A stretch of 64,000 bases of DNA from Flammeovirgaceae bacterium SG7u.111 (GCA_034044135.1 CP139021.1:6362001-6426000); one strand, 5' to 3'. Shown: positions 9,802-19,086, numbered from the stretch's first letter. The notes: generated by a model not told the origin, from the letters alone. Program-made: numbers and translations.

Positions 9802-9838
9802 CCCAGTGGCTTGTTGGTAGCAAGCAACTGGGTTTTTT
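9802..9838 (+). terminator. Terminator-like hairpin antisense to the susC leader
   Basis: CCCAGT-G-GCTTG (9802-9813) pairs with CAAGC-A-ACTGGG (9821-9832) around a 7-base loop, with one mismatch, and is followed on the plus strand by TTTTTT (9833-9838). On the minus strand, along which FecR and susC are read, there is no U-tract after the stem. The element therefore has the polarity of a terminator for a plus-strand transcript, although no plus-strand gene precedes it. Confidence 0.55.
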
Positions 9839-9894
9839 GTTAGTATTTTAGTTAATGAGTATTGTGTGTTCGGAATGAATTGATAGATAAAAGC

Positions 9895-10956
9895 CTACCA
9901 AATCAATACTTCTTTACTAGAAGGTTTGTATGTATATTCAATACTTAATGCATATTTCAAATTCTCAAGCACATTCTCTAAAGATTCATTCTCATAATGC
10001 CCTTTAAAACCTTTCCCTAAATCTACCTGCCTTTTAAGAATCACTTTCACTCCGTACCACTTCTCTATCTGCCTTTTTATTTCAGCAAAGTCATGCGTAT
10101 CAAAAAGTAATATATTGTCTTTCCATGCTAGGAGATCGGCATCATATTCTTGCAAAACAAGGCTATCCGCATCTAACACCATTTGACCTTTGGTTAGGAA
10201 AACCGCCTCTTCAACCTCCCTTCCTTGTGTTTTTCCAACTTTCACTTTGCCTTCTACTACCACAACCGAGCGGTCAGGCTGATCTTTGTATGCGCTCACG
10301 TTAAACGAAGTACCCAAAACCGTTACATCAAAGCCTTCTGTGCGGATCACGAAAGGTTTTGAAGAGTCTTTAGCCACATCAAAAAATGCCTCGCCTTCAA
10401 GCCGAATCTCTCTCTTATCCACCCCAAATTCTTCCGACACAAAAAGAGTGCTGCCCGAATTCAGTTTTATGGAGGTGCCGTCTGGTAGAGTAATCAACTT
10501 TTTCTCGCCCAACCCAGCATGCTTTTCAATAAATTTTGTCTCCAGGCCGACCGAGGCTATGGGGGTATCGTTACCTGAGCTGAAATAATTGGTAGAGGCA
10601 AAAATTGCCAATAACCCAAAGGCCACAACCAATACTGCCGCTACGGCTATTTTATAAAAATGTGAGACCGGTAGGGAAATATACTTGCCCTCTTTGGCCT
10701 GTGGCTTCCCTTCAAAGAAAAAAATGTCGTCGCCATCACCCATCTCGTGAATCTTCCCCAAGGTTTTCTCCCAACGCCTTTCAGCGGCATGGTTATCTTT
10801 TTGCTGATGAACACTCTCGGCAGTCCAATAATTTTTGAGGGTCTCAAAAAACTTTTGGTTTGCCTTGTCAGCTTTCAGCCACGAGTCGAGCACCGCCCTT
10901 TCGTCGTCATTTGCTTCTCCCTGCAATACTTTTCCTATGATTAATTCTATGTCCAT
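9895..10956 (-). CDS. FecR-family anti-sigma factor
   Basis: A 353-residue inner-membrane regulator. The cytoplasmic N-terminal part (1-95) has the helical anti-sigma look (DDERAVLDSWLKADKANQKFFETLKNYW). One transmembrane helix lies at about 101-122. The periplasmic FecR domain (about 145-265) includes IRLEGEAFFDVAKDSSKPFV and VTVLGTSFNVSAY, and a C-terminal DUF4974/STN-like module (about 280-353) ends with SIEYTYKPSSKEVLIW. Known role: it holds the cognate ECF sigma factor inactive until an STN-bearing SusC receptor senses substrate. It sits between the sigma gene (138-base gap) and susC (176-base gap), so the three form a classic trans-envelope signalling unit. Confidence 0.93.
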   Translation of the reverse strand: MDIELIIGKVLQGEANDDERAVLDSWLKADKANQKFFETLKNYWTAESVHQQKDNHAAERRWEKTLGKIHEMGDGDDIFFFEGKPQAKEGKYISLPVSHFYKIAVAAVLVVAFGLLAIFASTNYFSSGNDTPIASVGLETKFIEKHAGLGEKKLITLPDGTSIKLNSGSTLFVSEEFGVDKREIRLEGEAFFDVAKDSSKPFVIRTEGFDVTVLGTSFNVSAYKDQPDRSVVVVEGKVKVGKTQGREVEEAVFLTKGQMVLDADSLVLQEYDADLLAWKDNILLFDTHDFAEIKRQIEKWYGVKVILKRQVDLGKGFKGHYENESLENVLENLKYALSIEYTYKPSSKEVLIW

Positions 10957-11094
10957 CTAGTACAAAATTTGACAGAACTATGTATTTCCAATCAAGATTC
11001 GCTACTCAGCAAAACCTTACTCTTCTCAGCGGGTAACCCCTGTTTTAATAAGCCCTGTGATTATAAGAGTCCCAATTCAAAAAACACCACTATG

Positions 11095-11748
11095 CTATTG
11101 GAGAAAAAAATCAAGATAATTTTCAAACATTGTGAATACAACAACCAAAACCACTTTTACATCATGATTATTTTTTTGTTCTTCATCGGAAAGGTAAGGT
11201 TCGAGCGAATGGCGAATATGCTTTAGGGCTTTCACCATCTGGTTTTCTACCGTGTTTTTAGAAATTCCGAGCACATCGGCTACACCTTGGTATTTCATTC
11301 CACTGTACTTTGCCAGCATAAATACTTCCTTGCACTGCGCAGGAAGTTCATTTACAGCCGAATCTATCTTTGCCCTAAGCTCTTTGTTGGTAAGCTCTTC
11401 GAGCGGGTTAGCACCACTTTCAGCAAATTGGTTGGGCAAATCGGAAATATCTAGCCTAATAAGGTCTTTTCCTGATTCTTTTTTGAGGTACTTGAGAGAG
11501 GAATTGCGAACCGAGGTAAAAAGATAGGCGGGAAGGTTTTCTATTTTCAACAGGTTCTTACGACCAACCCATAGTTGGGCAAAAACATCAGACACAATTT
11601 CATCGACCAACATTGGACTTGACACATATCTTCCTGCAAACTCGCCCAAAGAACCAACATAATTATCAAATAGGCTTTTGAATGCAAGATGATCGTCCCC
11701 ATTTGCAATCCGTAAGACAAGTTGCTTCCAATCTTCAGTCATTTTCAT
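11095..11748 (-). CDS. ECF RNA polymerase sigma factor of the arabinan locus
   Basis: A 217-residue sigma-70 family protein of the extracytoplasmic-function type found in Bacteroidetes PULs. Region 2 covers about 25-90 (AFKSLFDNYVGSLGEFAGRY, VDEIVSDVFAQLW). Region 4 covers about 135-195, with the helix-turn-helix YSGMKYQGVADVLGISKNTV and then ALKHIRHSL. The last 25 residues (VVLVVVFTMFENYLDFFLQ) form a hydrophobic tail of unknown role. It is the first gene of the ECF-FecR-SusC-SusD series and presumably drives transcription of susCD when released by the anti-sigma factor. The promoter it recognises could not be identified from the sequence. Confidence 0.94.
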   Translation of the reverse strand: MKMTEDWKQLVLRIANGDDHLAFKSLFDNYVGSLGEFAGRYVSSPMLVDEIVSDVFAQLWVGRKNLLKIENLPAYLFTSVRNSSLKYLKKESGKDLIRLDISDLPNQFAESGANPLEELTNKELRAKIDSAVNELPAQCKEVFMLAKYSGMKYQGVADVLGISKNTVENQMVKALKHIRHSLEPYLSDEEQKNNHDVKVVLVVVFTMFENYLDFFLQ

Positions 11749-12343
11749 ACCGTGCCTTAATAGTCGCTGTTAAAAATATACAAAAAACGGTGACATAAAA
11801 CAACCTTTTGAGGCTCACATCTAGATACCTTAATATATAACAGCTATTCCTTTTATTTAAAACCAAAAAAACTACCTCTGCACAAAACCAGAGCTTTCCC
11901 TTTTTACTAACCTTAACTTTTACATTTTAATATTCCTGCAAAAATATTTACAATTGTACTAATTACATTTTTAAAAACATATCAGCGACCGTTAAACCTC
12001 TAAAAAATCATCAAAAACTTAAAATAAACAGCCAATTGGCATACTATCAAGGTCTTTACAGAAAAGTTAGCACGGAATTTAACCCATAAAGTTTATTCAA
12101 ATGAGCCAATAGGAAAGCTTTAAAATTTAACCAGTTGCTCAATTTTTTCTCCTTTAAACACTTGTCCTTTTCTCCAAATCCGCCGACCTTACAATTGAGT
12201 TCCTTCAATTCTCCGCTTGTAGGTATGGAAAGTATTTTTTAAACTTAGAGACAGTTTTGAAATTGGAACAATACCCTTGTCGATATCTAGGAGTCATTCC
12301 CCATTTTTTTGCAAAAACGTTTATTACCGCATTCAAAAAACAT
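11749..12343. other. Divergent intergenic region between the ECF sigma gene and acs
   Basis: About 600 A/T-rich bases hold the divergent promoters of the sigma gene (minus) and acs (plus). On the minus strand the box TATTTTTG (11939-11946) fits TAnnTTTG but has no TTG at the expected -33 distance and lies about 190 bases from the sigma start. No convincing box was found for acs. The acs frame is open from 12257, but this part has no acs homology and starts from TTG, so it was not counted as coding. Confidence 0.4.
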
Positions 12344-14260
12344 ATGAAAATGAGCAGAATAAAAACATTAGAAGATTATACGGTAGCCTACAGAAAAAGT
12401 GTAGAAAACCCTGAAAGCTTTTGGGAAGCCGAAGCTGAAGAATTTGTTTGGAAAAAGAAATGGAACAAAGTGTTGGAATGGGATTTTAAAGACTACCAAG
12501 CTAAGTGGTTTCAAGGTGGGCAGTTAAATATTACCGAGAATTGTCTCGATAGACATTTGGAAACTAGAGGAGATAAAACAGCCATCATTTGGCAACCCAA
12601 CGATCCAAAAGAGCCCCATAAAACATTTACGTATAAAGAAGTACACACCGAAGTGTGCAAAATGGCGAATGTACTGAAAGAGAATGGAGTAAAAAAAGGC
12701 GATAGGGTTTGTTTGTACATGCAAATGGTACCCGAATTGGCTTTTTCCGTACTTGCCTGTGCAAGAATAGGTGCTATACATTCGGTGATTTTTGCTGGTT
12801 TTTCAGCCCATGCCCTCGCAAGCAGAATTCAAGATGCCGATGCAAAAGTGGTAATAACAGCAGACACGGCTTATCGTGGGGCAAAGCAAATACCCCTAAA
12901 AACAGTAGTAGATGAGGCATTGGAAGAATGCCCTAATTTGGGAAAATGCTTGGTACTCCGCAGAACGGGCGAGGAAATCCCCATGAAAGAAGAGAGAGAT
13001 GTTTGGCTTAACGAAGCCCTAGAAAAAGCTTCAACAGAATGCGAAGCCGAGGTGATGGATAGCGAAGACCCTTTGTTTATCCTTTATACTTCAGGATCGA
13101 CCGGCAAGCCAAAAGGAGTAGTCCACACCTGTGGAGGTTATATGATCTATACCAAGTATTCTTTCGAAAATGTATTTCAATACGAAGAAGACGATATCTA
13201 TTGGTGCACCGCTGATATTGGCTGGATTACGGGGCATTCATACATAGTGTACGGTCCGTTGCTGAGCGGGGCTACTACACTAATGTTTGAAGGCGTGCCT
13301 ACTTGGCCCGATGCTGGCCGCTTCTGGAAAATAGTCCAAAAATTCAATGTAAATATCTTCTATACAGCCCCCACAGCAATTAGAGCTTTGCAAGCACACG
13401 GTCTGGAGTATGTAGAAGCATACGACCTAAGCTCACTCAAAGTACTCGGCACAGTAGGAGAACCTATCAACTCAGAAGCCTGGCACTGGTACCATGAACA
13501 TGTAGGCAAAAGAACATGTCCGATAGTAGATACTTGGTGGCAAACTGAAACCGGAGGTATTATGATTTCCCCTTTGGCGGGAATTACCCCAACCAAACCT
13601 ACTTATGCCACTTTACCTCTTCCCGGTATCCAACCCGTATTGCTAGATGCCGAGGGGAAGGAAATTGAAGGGAAAGGCGTGGAAGGAAACTTGTGTATAA
13701 AACACCCATGGCCTTCCATATTAAGGACTACTTGGGGCGACCACGAAAGATGTAAGCAAACCTATTTCTCCACTTACCAAGGATATTATTTTACAGGAGA
13801 TGGCTGTAGAAGAGATGAGGATGGCTATTACCGCATACTTGGTAGAGTAGATGATGTAATCAATGTCAGTGGGCATCGGATGGGAACTGCCGAGGTGGAA
13901 AATGCACTCAACCTCCATCCGGGTGTGATAGAATCAGCTGTGGTTGGTTACCCCCATAACATCAAGGGGCAAGGTATTTATGCATATGTTATTTGCGACT
14001 CGCAAGCCTTAGATGAAACAAGTATGGACGATCTGAAAAAAGACATATTGGCTGTTGTGGTAAAAGAAATAGGACCGATAGCCCGGCCAGATAAAATACA
14101 GATAGTAAGAGGTTTGCCCAAAACCCGATCGGGAAAAATTATGAGAAGGATCTTAAGAAAAGTAGCCGAGGGAGACACGTCTAATTTAGGGGATACATCG
14201 ACTCTACTTGACCCTACCGTGGTCGAAAGCATTAAAGAAGGAGCGATTAAATTAAAGTAA
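12344..14260 (+). CDS. acs: Acetyl-CoA synthetase (AMP-forming)
   Basis: A 638-residue cytoplasmic enzyme that activates acetate to acetyl-AMP and then acetyl-CoA. The ATG at 12344 was chosen because homology to the family (DYTVAYRKSVENPESFWEAE) begins just after it and the length then matches the usual 640-660. Visible motifs are the phosphate-binding YTSGSTGKPKGVVHT, TWWQTETGG, the adenylate/hinge region YFTGDGCRRDEDGYYRILGR with DVINVSGHRMG, and the catalytic, acetylation-controlled Lys598 in PKTRSGKIMRR. It is transcribed alone and ends in a perfect intrinsic terminator. The link to the flanking PUL is probably only positional, although acetate released from acetylated glycans could be used. 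Confidence 0.97.
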   Translation: MKMSRIKTLEDYTVAYRKSVENPESFWEAEAEEFVWKKKWNKVLEWDFKDYQAKWFQGGQLNITENCLDRHLETRGDKTAIIWQPNDPKEPHKTFTYKEVHTEVCKMANVLKENGVKKGDRVCLYMQMVPELAFSVLACARIGAIHSVIFAGFSAHALASRIQDADAKVVITADTAYRGAKQIPLKTVVDEALEECPNLGKCLVLRRTGEEIPMKEERDVWLNEALEKASTECEAEVMDSEDPLFILYTSGSTGKPKGVVHTCGGYMIYTKYSFENVFQYEEDDIYWCTADIGWITGHSYIVYGPLLSGATTLMFEGVPTWPDAGRFWKIVQKFNVNIFYTAPTAIRALQAHGLEYVEAYDLSSLKVLGTVGEPINSEAWHWYHEHVGKRTCPIVDTWWQTETGGIMISPLAGITPTKPTYATLPLPGIQPVLLDAEGKEIEGKGVEGNLCIKHPWPSILRTTWGDHERCKQTYFSTYQGYYFTGDGCRRDEDGYYRILGRVDDVINVSGHRMGTAEVENALNLHPGVIESAVVGYPHNIKGQGIYAYVICDSQALDETSMDDLKKDILAVVVKEIGPIARPDKIQIVRGLPKTRSGKIMRRILRKVAEGDTSNLGDTSTLLDPTVVESIKEGAIKLK

Positions 14261-14284
14261 AACACCTTCGATATTACACTCCAA

Positions 14285-14316
14285 AAGCAGTATCAGAAAT
14301 GATACTGCTTTTTTTA
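14285..14316 (+). terminator. Intrinsic terminator of acs
   Basis: A perfect 10-bp stem, AAGCAGTATC/GATACTGCTT, with a 6-base loop, is followed by TTTTTAT. It lies 24 bases after the acs stop codon. Confidence 0.92.
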
Positions 14317-14589
14317 TCTCTTATAAATCAACTTTTCATTATGAGTTTTAGAATGAAAGTGTATTAAATATGTTACTTTAAAACAAAGAACTTACATAAG
14401 GAAGGGAAGAACCTTTCGTTATGTATCCAACCCAAATAGCTTTGTCCTGCTCCTACATAATAACTGTAGATAAACACTCATTTCTCTCAAAAAATTACTT
14501 AGACGTAACTAGCCCAAAACCAAAGAAGAATAGTTTTTGGTTAAATAAATTCAATCTGAAAATAGACATAGTTTAACCCCTATATTGTG
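14317..14589. other. Upstream region of the beta-helix/T9SS protein pair
   Basis: About 270 non-coding bases. TAGCTTTG at 14437-14444 fits the Bacteroidota -7 consensus TAnnTTTG on the plus strand but lacks a TTG at -33 and is about 145 bases from the start codon. Otherwise nothing recognisable. Confidence 0.3.
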
Positions 14590-15678
14590 ATGACGAAAAA
14601 AAATCTTTTCATTAGCCTAGCCCTTCAATTTGTGGTTTCATTGAGCATTTTGGCCCAAGGAACAAAAACCGTAAGCATCAACCCTAATATTCCAGCCCAA
14701 TACACCGATATCCAATCGGCTCTTGATGCTGCCGATGCAGGAGATACATTATTTATCCACCCTGCCAGTGATAGGTATGATGGCGAAGATTCCATTTTCA
14801 TCACTAAACCACTAGTTCTGATTGGCGGAGGAATCTACAACGATTCATTAGAATATGGCGGTTTAGAAACAAAGTTCAATAGAATAGTACTTACTGGAGC
14901 TGCAGATAATTCTACTATAGCTAACATGATGATCGAGCGATTGGTCATACGAGACTCGGTTGTTGCAAACACTACTTTTGATGGTATAACTATTACCAGT
15001 AATTATATCAATAGAATTGATCTTTTCAGTACAGATAGTGTGTTTTCAAGCTCCGATTTTGTCATAAAAAACAATATCATAAAGCTGGTCTTTTTCAATG
15101 CTTGGGAAGCTATAGAAGGAGATGTAAAGCTCGCCATAGAAAACAATATCATCGGACAAATTGCCAATGGGAATGGTGATGAGTTCTCTATCAGAAACAA
15201 CATTTTCAACCCTGCTATTTTTGGGGGAACAGCCTTGTTTAATGTAAGCGGAGCTACTATTTTCAACAACATATTTTACGGTTATACCGAAAAGAGAGGC
15301 ATAGGTACCAAGTCGTGTAACAACAACATATTCGATTATAACCTAACCCAAGAAACAAATGATGACCTTTCGGGGGGAACAGACAATGTATTTGGCAGTA
15401 ATAATATTGAAAACACCAACCCGCTTTGGGTATCAAGGTATAGCTATTTTAGTAGTTTAGATAATATCATGCGTTCTAATTTCGAACTGCAAGAAGGCTC
15501 ACCTGCCAAAGACAGTGGAAGTGCTGGGACTAATATTGGACTTACAGGTGGGCGTTTTCCTTTTAACCCTCGAGTTCGTTTTGGGTATCCCCACGTTCGT
15601 TCTATTGAAATAAACAATCCTGTTTTGGGAGCTGACAATGTATTGAAATTCACCATTGAAGGCATTTTCCCTAACTAA
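14590..15678 (+). CDS. Exported right-handed beta-helix repeat protein, function unknown
   Basis: A 362-residue protein with a signal peptide ending near SILAQG. GTG at 14587 and ATG at 14590 are adjacent; the ATG is preferred. The opening (TVSINPNIPAQYTDIQSALDAADAGDTLFIHPA) is the typical first turn of right-handed beta-helix proteins. Repeating NNI segments (VIKNNIIKLVFF, AIENNIIGQIANG, SIRNNIFNPAIFG, TIFNNIFYGY) build the helix. The end resembles the beginning of a beta-sandwich domain (RSIEINNPVLGADNVLKFTI) but stops there. No catalytic motif is recognised. The next gene follows after 15 bases, so the two are an operon. It may be an adhesin or a polysaccharide-binding protein; this is unproven. 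Confidence 0.7.
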   Translation: MTKKNLFISLALQFVVSLSILAQGTKTVSINPNIPAQYTDIQSALDAADAGDTLFIHPASDRYDGEDSIFITKPLVLIGGGIYNDSLEYGGLETKFNRIVLTGAADNSTIANMMIERLVIRDSVVANTTFDGITITSNYINRIDLFSTDSVFSSSDFVIKNNIIKLVFFNAWEAIEGDVKLAIENNIIGQIANGNGDEFSIRNNIFNPAIFGGTALFNVSGATIFNNIFYGYTEKRGIGTKSCNNNIFDYNLTQETNDDLSGGTDNVFGSNNIENTNPLWVSRYSYFSSLDNIMRSNFELQEGSPAKDSGSAGTNIGLTGGRFPFNPRVRFGYPHVRSIEINNPVLGADNVLKFTIEGIFPN

Positions 15679-15693
15679 TTTTTTTGCTAACAA

Positions 15694-18405
15694 ATGAACA
15701 AACTTAGCATGGAAAAAATAGTGCAAACGAAACAAGGATTGATGAGGTACTTAATTATTTTACTTTTAATAGGGTTTTCAGGCTTTGCAACAGCGCAAGA
15801 AATTGTGGAAGCTGAGTATTTTATCGATACCGACCCTAGTGTCGGCAAAGGAACTTCTTTATCAATTCCTTCGCCTGCAGATACCGTGGAACAATCTTTT
15901 GACATCAACCTCAACGGACTTTCCAAAGGTTCTCACCTCTTGGTAGTGAGGGTAAAAGATGGAGAAGGGCATTGGAGCTTGAGTAAGCAATCTAGGTTTT
16001 ATGTAGAAGAGAGCTACGAAACTCCGAAATTGCCAACAATAATTGCTGCCGAGTATTTTATCGATACCGACCCTGGGGCAGGAAATGCTACGGCAGCTTC
16101 TGTAGGAACTACTTCAGATGATGTGCAAATAGATGTAGACTATGCGCTAAGTAGCCTTTCTGCGGGAAAGCACCATTTGTGCGTGAGGGTGCAAGACGAG
16201 AAGGGAAATTGGAGTATAGGGAAATGTGTCCAGTTTTATGTAGAACCTACTTACACCCCAACTACTCCAGATACTTCAACCATTGTGGCAGTGGAATATT
16301 TCATTAATTCGCCTGACCCCGGAGTTGGTAATGCTACTGCTATTGATGTACCTACTCCAAGTCAAAATATCTCTGTTGAAGGAGAGCTTGATCTAACTAC
16401 TACTAGCTTAGATATTGGCAGACATCAATTTTTAGTAAGGGTGAAAGACAGTAGGGACAGATGGAGCTTACTCAATGTTCGACCATTCGACTATTGCTCA
16501 CCAGAAGGAGTAATTGGCGGCTTTGAACATACCCTCGTCGACAATGTACTTTCCATTACCGATACTAGCCGAAATGCTGTTTCTTACATTTGGAATATGG
16601 GTGACGGTGAAGTAATCAAAGATACCTTAACTTCTTATACCTATTTATCGGGAGGTGTGTATGAAATGTCTCAAATAGCTTATAGCTTTTGTGGGTCGGA
16701 TACCACTTATAAAACAATCACTGTGAACACCCCTATGGTTGCTGATACAATCAAAAGTATGACCATAGATGAAGATGCCGGAAGAGTTGTAGTGAGCGAG
16801 GATTTAAACCTGAATTTCACCGATCCAGATGGTGACCCTTTTACATTTACTGCTATTGCAGGCAAGGAAGATAAACTCATAGCTACTGTAGAGGAAAACA
16901 AACGTCTGGTGTTGTCTACTATAGACAATCAGAATGGCAAAGTCTCTGTCAAAATCACTGCTGAAGCTGGAGGAATTTCGTATATACATGCTTTTACAGT
17001 CACTATAGATTCTATCAATGATATCCCATACTTGGTTACACCTATAGATGAAGTAATTTATGATGAAGATAGTGGACCTAGGATTGTAACTGACCGGTTG
17101 GAAAACCATTTCAAAGATTATGATAATAACGGACAGTATTTTGACTCTTTGGCAATGAGATACAGACGTAATCATTTAGACTTTACAGCCGAGTCAGATA
17201 TCCCTGAGCTAACTCCCGTTATTTTCAACAATGATAGTTTGATAATAGAAATGGCGGAGGATTTTAATGGAGAGGGTTATATTACTATTACCGCTACCGA
17301 TGATAGCCTCACCTCATTGAACTATACGTTTAAGGTGACCATTCTGCCTATTATGGATGCTCCAAGGTTATTACTTCCCATCAAATCAATAGTGGAGAAA
17401 GAAGATCCGGGTGTAGTAGAAATTGTTGAAAACCTAAATACAATGTTCATCGAACCTGATGGTGAGTCTATGGTCTTTACCATTTCAAGCGATAATCCTG
17501 ATATACAACTTACAAAATCGGCAAACACAGTTACCTTGAATGTTACCGAGAATTATCATGGCTCGGCAAATGCTGCTATTAGTGCCAATGATGGCACCTT
17601 TACCACTGTCGATTCATTTAGGGTAGAAATTCTTCCAGTCAACGACAAACCGCAATTTTCCAACTTAGGAGACTTAGCTATTTGCCCTGAATCCCCACTC
17701 CAGATAAATCTTATTGAAAAGGTAACAGATGAGGAAAGCCCTGTTAGCAGCTTGAGCCTTTCGGGAAGAATCCTTTCCTCCTCTTCGGCATCTGTAGGGA
17801 AAAATGAACTTACTATGGAAATTGATGAAGTAGGAACCCTTACTTTAAATAGTACAGCCATTACCCCAACGGATTTTCTGATAGAGTTAAGCGCCAAAGA
17901 TCCTCAAAATGCTACGGGGAAAGATACCATCACTGTTCAGAAATATGGATCAACCTTCACTCAATCAAATGATACACTAATTGCCAGTGAAGGGGAAAGT
18001 TACCAATGGTATTTGAGCGATGACCCGATAAGTGGTGCAACGAGGAAAACGTTGGTAACCAAAGGTCTTGGAGAATATAAAGTTGCTATCACTACCAACG
18101 GCTGTACGGTTATATCTGATACACAAGTACTAACAGGATTGGAAGACGACTTGCTAAAAGCCAATACGCTAGTTTACCCTAACCCTACAACTGGAGTCTT
18201 TTCTGTGCAATATTCCTCAAACTACCTTGGAAAAGTAAGTGTCAGGGTATTTGATACAGTGGGAAAAACCATCTTTTTAAACAGTTCTGTAAAAAGCCAC
18301 AGCCAATTCAATTTATCAGTAGAACTTCTTAATGATGCGGGGTTATACTTAGTGGAAATAACAACAGATAAAGCTAAGGCTATAAAAAGAATTATAGTGA
18401 ATTAG
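15694..18405 (+). CDS. Large T9SS-secreted repeat protein (FIDTDPG repeats, PKD, cadherin-like repeats, sorting domain)
   Basis: A 903-residue exported protein. The signal peptide ends near residue 35 (ATAQE); a second possible start is the ATG at 15709. Three repeats of about 80 residues follow (39-105, 118-184, 198-265). Each opens with EYFIDTDPG or a close variant and contains LVVRVKDGEGHWS-like text. Then come a PKD-like domain (about 285-350, WNMGDGE), several Asp-rich cadherin/tandem-Ig-like repeats (about 355-660, e.g. FTDPDGDPFTFTAI), an Ig-like segment, and a C-terminal type IX sorting domain (about 825-903, VYPNPTTGVFSVQY to AIKRIIVN). Known role of that domain: export by T9SS and surface attachment. 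No enzyme domain is seen, so an adhesive or cell-surface structural role is likely. Confidence 0.82.
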   Translation: MNKLSMEKIVQTKQGLMRYLIILLLIGFSGFATAQEIVEAEYFIDTDPSVGKGTSLSIPSPADTVEQSFDINLNGLSKGSHLLVVRVKDGEGHWSLSKQSRFYVEESYETPKLPTIIAAEYFIDTDPGAGNATAASVGTTSDDVQIDVDYALSSLSAGKHHLCVRVQDEKGNWSIGKCVQFYVEPTYTPTTPDTSTIVAVEYFINSPDPGVGNATAIDVPTPSQNISVEGELDLTTTSLDIGRHQFLVRVKDSRDRWSLLNVRPFDYCSPEGVIGGFEHTLVDNVLSITDTSRNAVSYIWNMGDGEVIKDTLTSYTYLSGGVYEMSQIAYSFCGSDTTYKTITVNTPMVADTIKSMTIDEDAGRVVVSEDLNLNFTDPDGDPFTFTAIAGKEDKLIATVEENKRLVLSTIDNQNGKVSVKITAEAGGISYIHAFTVTIDSINDIPYLVTPIDEVIYDEDSGPRIVTDRLENHFKDYDNNGQYFDSLAMRYRRNHLDFTAESDIPELTPVIFNNDSLIIEMAEDFNGEGYITITATDDSLTSLNYTFKVTILPIMDAPRLLLPIKSIVEKEDPGVVEIVENLNTMFIEPDGESMVFTISSDNPDIQLTKSANTVTLNVTENYHGSANAAISANDGTFTTVDSFRVEILPVNDKPQFSNLGDLAICPESPLQINLIEKVTDEESPVSSLSLSGRILSSSSASVGKNELTMEIDEVGTLTLNSTAITPTDFLIELSAKDPQNATGKDTITVQKYGSTFTQSNDTLIASEGESYQWYLSDDPISGATRKTLVTKGLGEYKVAITTNGCTVISDTQVLTGLEDDLLKANTLVYPNPTTGVFSVQYSSNYLGKVSVRVFDTVGKTIFLNSSVKSHSQFNLSVELLNDAGLYLVEITTDKAKAIKRIIVN

Positions 18406-18424
18406 GTTATTCTTACAACCAACT

Positions 18425-18463
18425 AAAAAGGGCAGACTGAATTTATCAGTCTGCCCTTTTTAG
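18425..18463 (+). terminator. Strong intrinsic terminator after the T9SS protein gene
   Basis: A perfect 16-bp stem (A-rich arm with GGGCAGACTGA pairing with TCAGTCTGCCC and a T-rich arm, 18425-18440 with 18446-18461) closes on a 5-base loop. The arms are A-rich and T-rich, so it can work in both directions and may also end the convergent siaC-like gene. Confidence 0.92.
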
Positions 18464-18494
18464 TTTCATCCGAGCCTAAACTCAAATTAAGTAT

Positions 18495-18911
18495 CTAGAT
18501 TTCAAAATCATTTTCTTCTTTATGTACTTTAGGATAAGGAATCAGGTTTATATCTGCACCGGAATCTTCGGCATAATCTTCTCCTATCTCCAACATGTCC
18601 AGGTCACCTTCCTCGTAATACCAGTTAATTGTGATATCACCATAACGGTGCTTCTTATAGTCTACCAAGGACTCAATAATTTCATAAAACGCCTTCGCTG
18701 ATGCAGTATTGAAGTAAGACATCCTGAAATCCATCACTATGGTTCTACCTGGTGTTGTCAAATATTCCTCTAACCATTTAAATATTGGTTCAAAAAACTC
18801 CCAAGTATACTCATGGTGAGACTCACCAGAAATTTCATGGTGGTTGGAAACTGGATTTAACTCTATTTTCGGAATAAATTCCTGTGTGCCATCAATATAA
18901 AATTTTTCCAT
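18495..18911 (-). CDS. SiaC-family regulatory phosphoprotein (DUF1987)
   Basis: A 138-residue cytoplasmic protein matching DUF1987, whose characterised member SiaC of Pseudomonas aeruginosa binds and stimulates a diguanylate cyclase and is switched by a PP2C phosphatase/kinase pair. The core is visible: FFEPIFKWLEEYLTTPGRTI, then MDFRMSYFNTASAKAFYEII. Thr69 and Ser71 lie in the segment holding the phosphorylated residue of SiaC. The C-terminal tail is acidic. No kinase, phosphatase or cyclase gene lies next to it, so its partner must be elsewhere and need not be a cyclase. It is transcribed alone, towards the terminator at 18425-18463. Confidence 0.8.
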   Translation of the reverse strand: MEKFYIDGTQEFIPKIELNPVSNHHEISGESHHEYTWEFFEPIFKWLEEYLTTPGRTIVMDFRMSYFNTASAKAFYEIIESLVDYKKHRYGDITINWYYEEGDLDMLEIGEDYAEDSGADINLIPYPKVHKEENDFEI

Positions 18912-18984
18912 ATCGGTTTAAAACTCAGTTTTAAAAATCAGGGGACTATCAATTTAGGTAATTCTAGTGGGAAAACCTTCTTGT

Positions 18985-19004
18985 ATATAGCCAACGGGCT
19001 ATAT
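18985..19004. other. Short palindromic hairpin between siaC-like and TerB-like genes
   Basis: ATATAGCC and GGCTATAT form a perfect 8-bp stem around the loop AACG. No U-tract follows on either strand. It could be part of an operator upstream of the siaC-like gene or a weak terminator of the gene at 19087. Confidence 0.3.
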
Positions 19005-19086
19005 TAATCTTCATTACCTTTAAACGTTATTATTCTCCGAAATTATTGACAGGAAGGTAAGATGGGAGGAAATTTAAGTAAAACAC

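Noticed and set aside
12257-12343. N-terminal extension of acetyl-CoA synthetase from TTG
   Set aside because: These 29 codons have no similarity to the enzyme and precede the normal start of the family by too much; the internal ATG gives the usual length.
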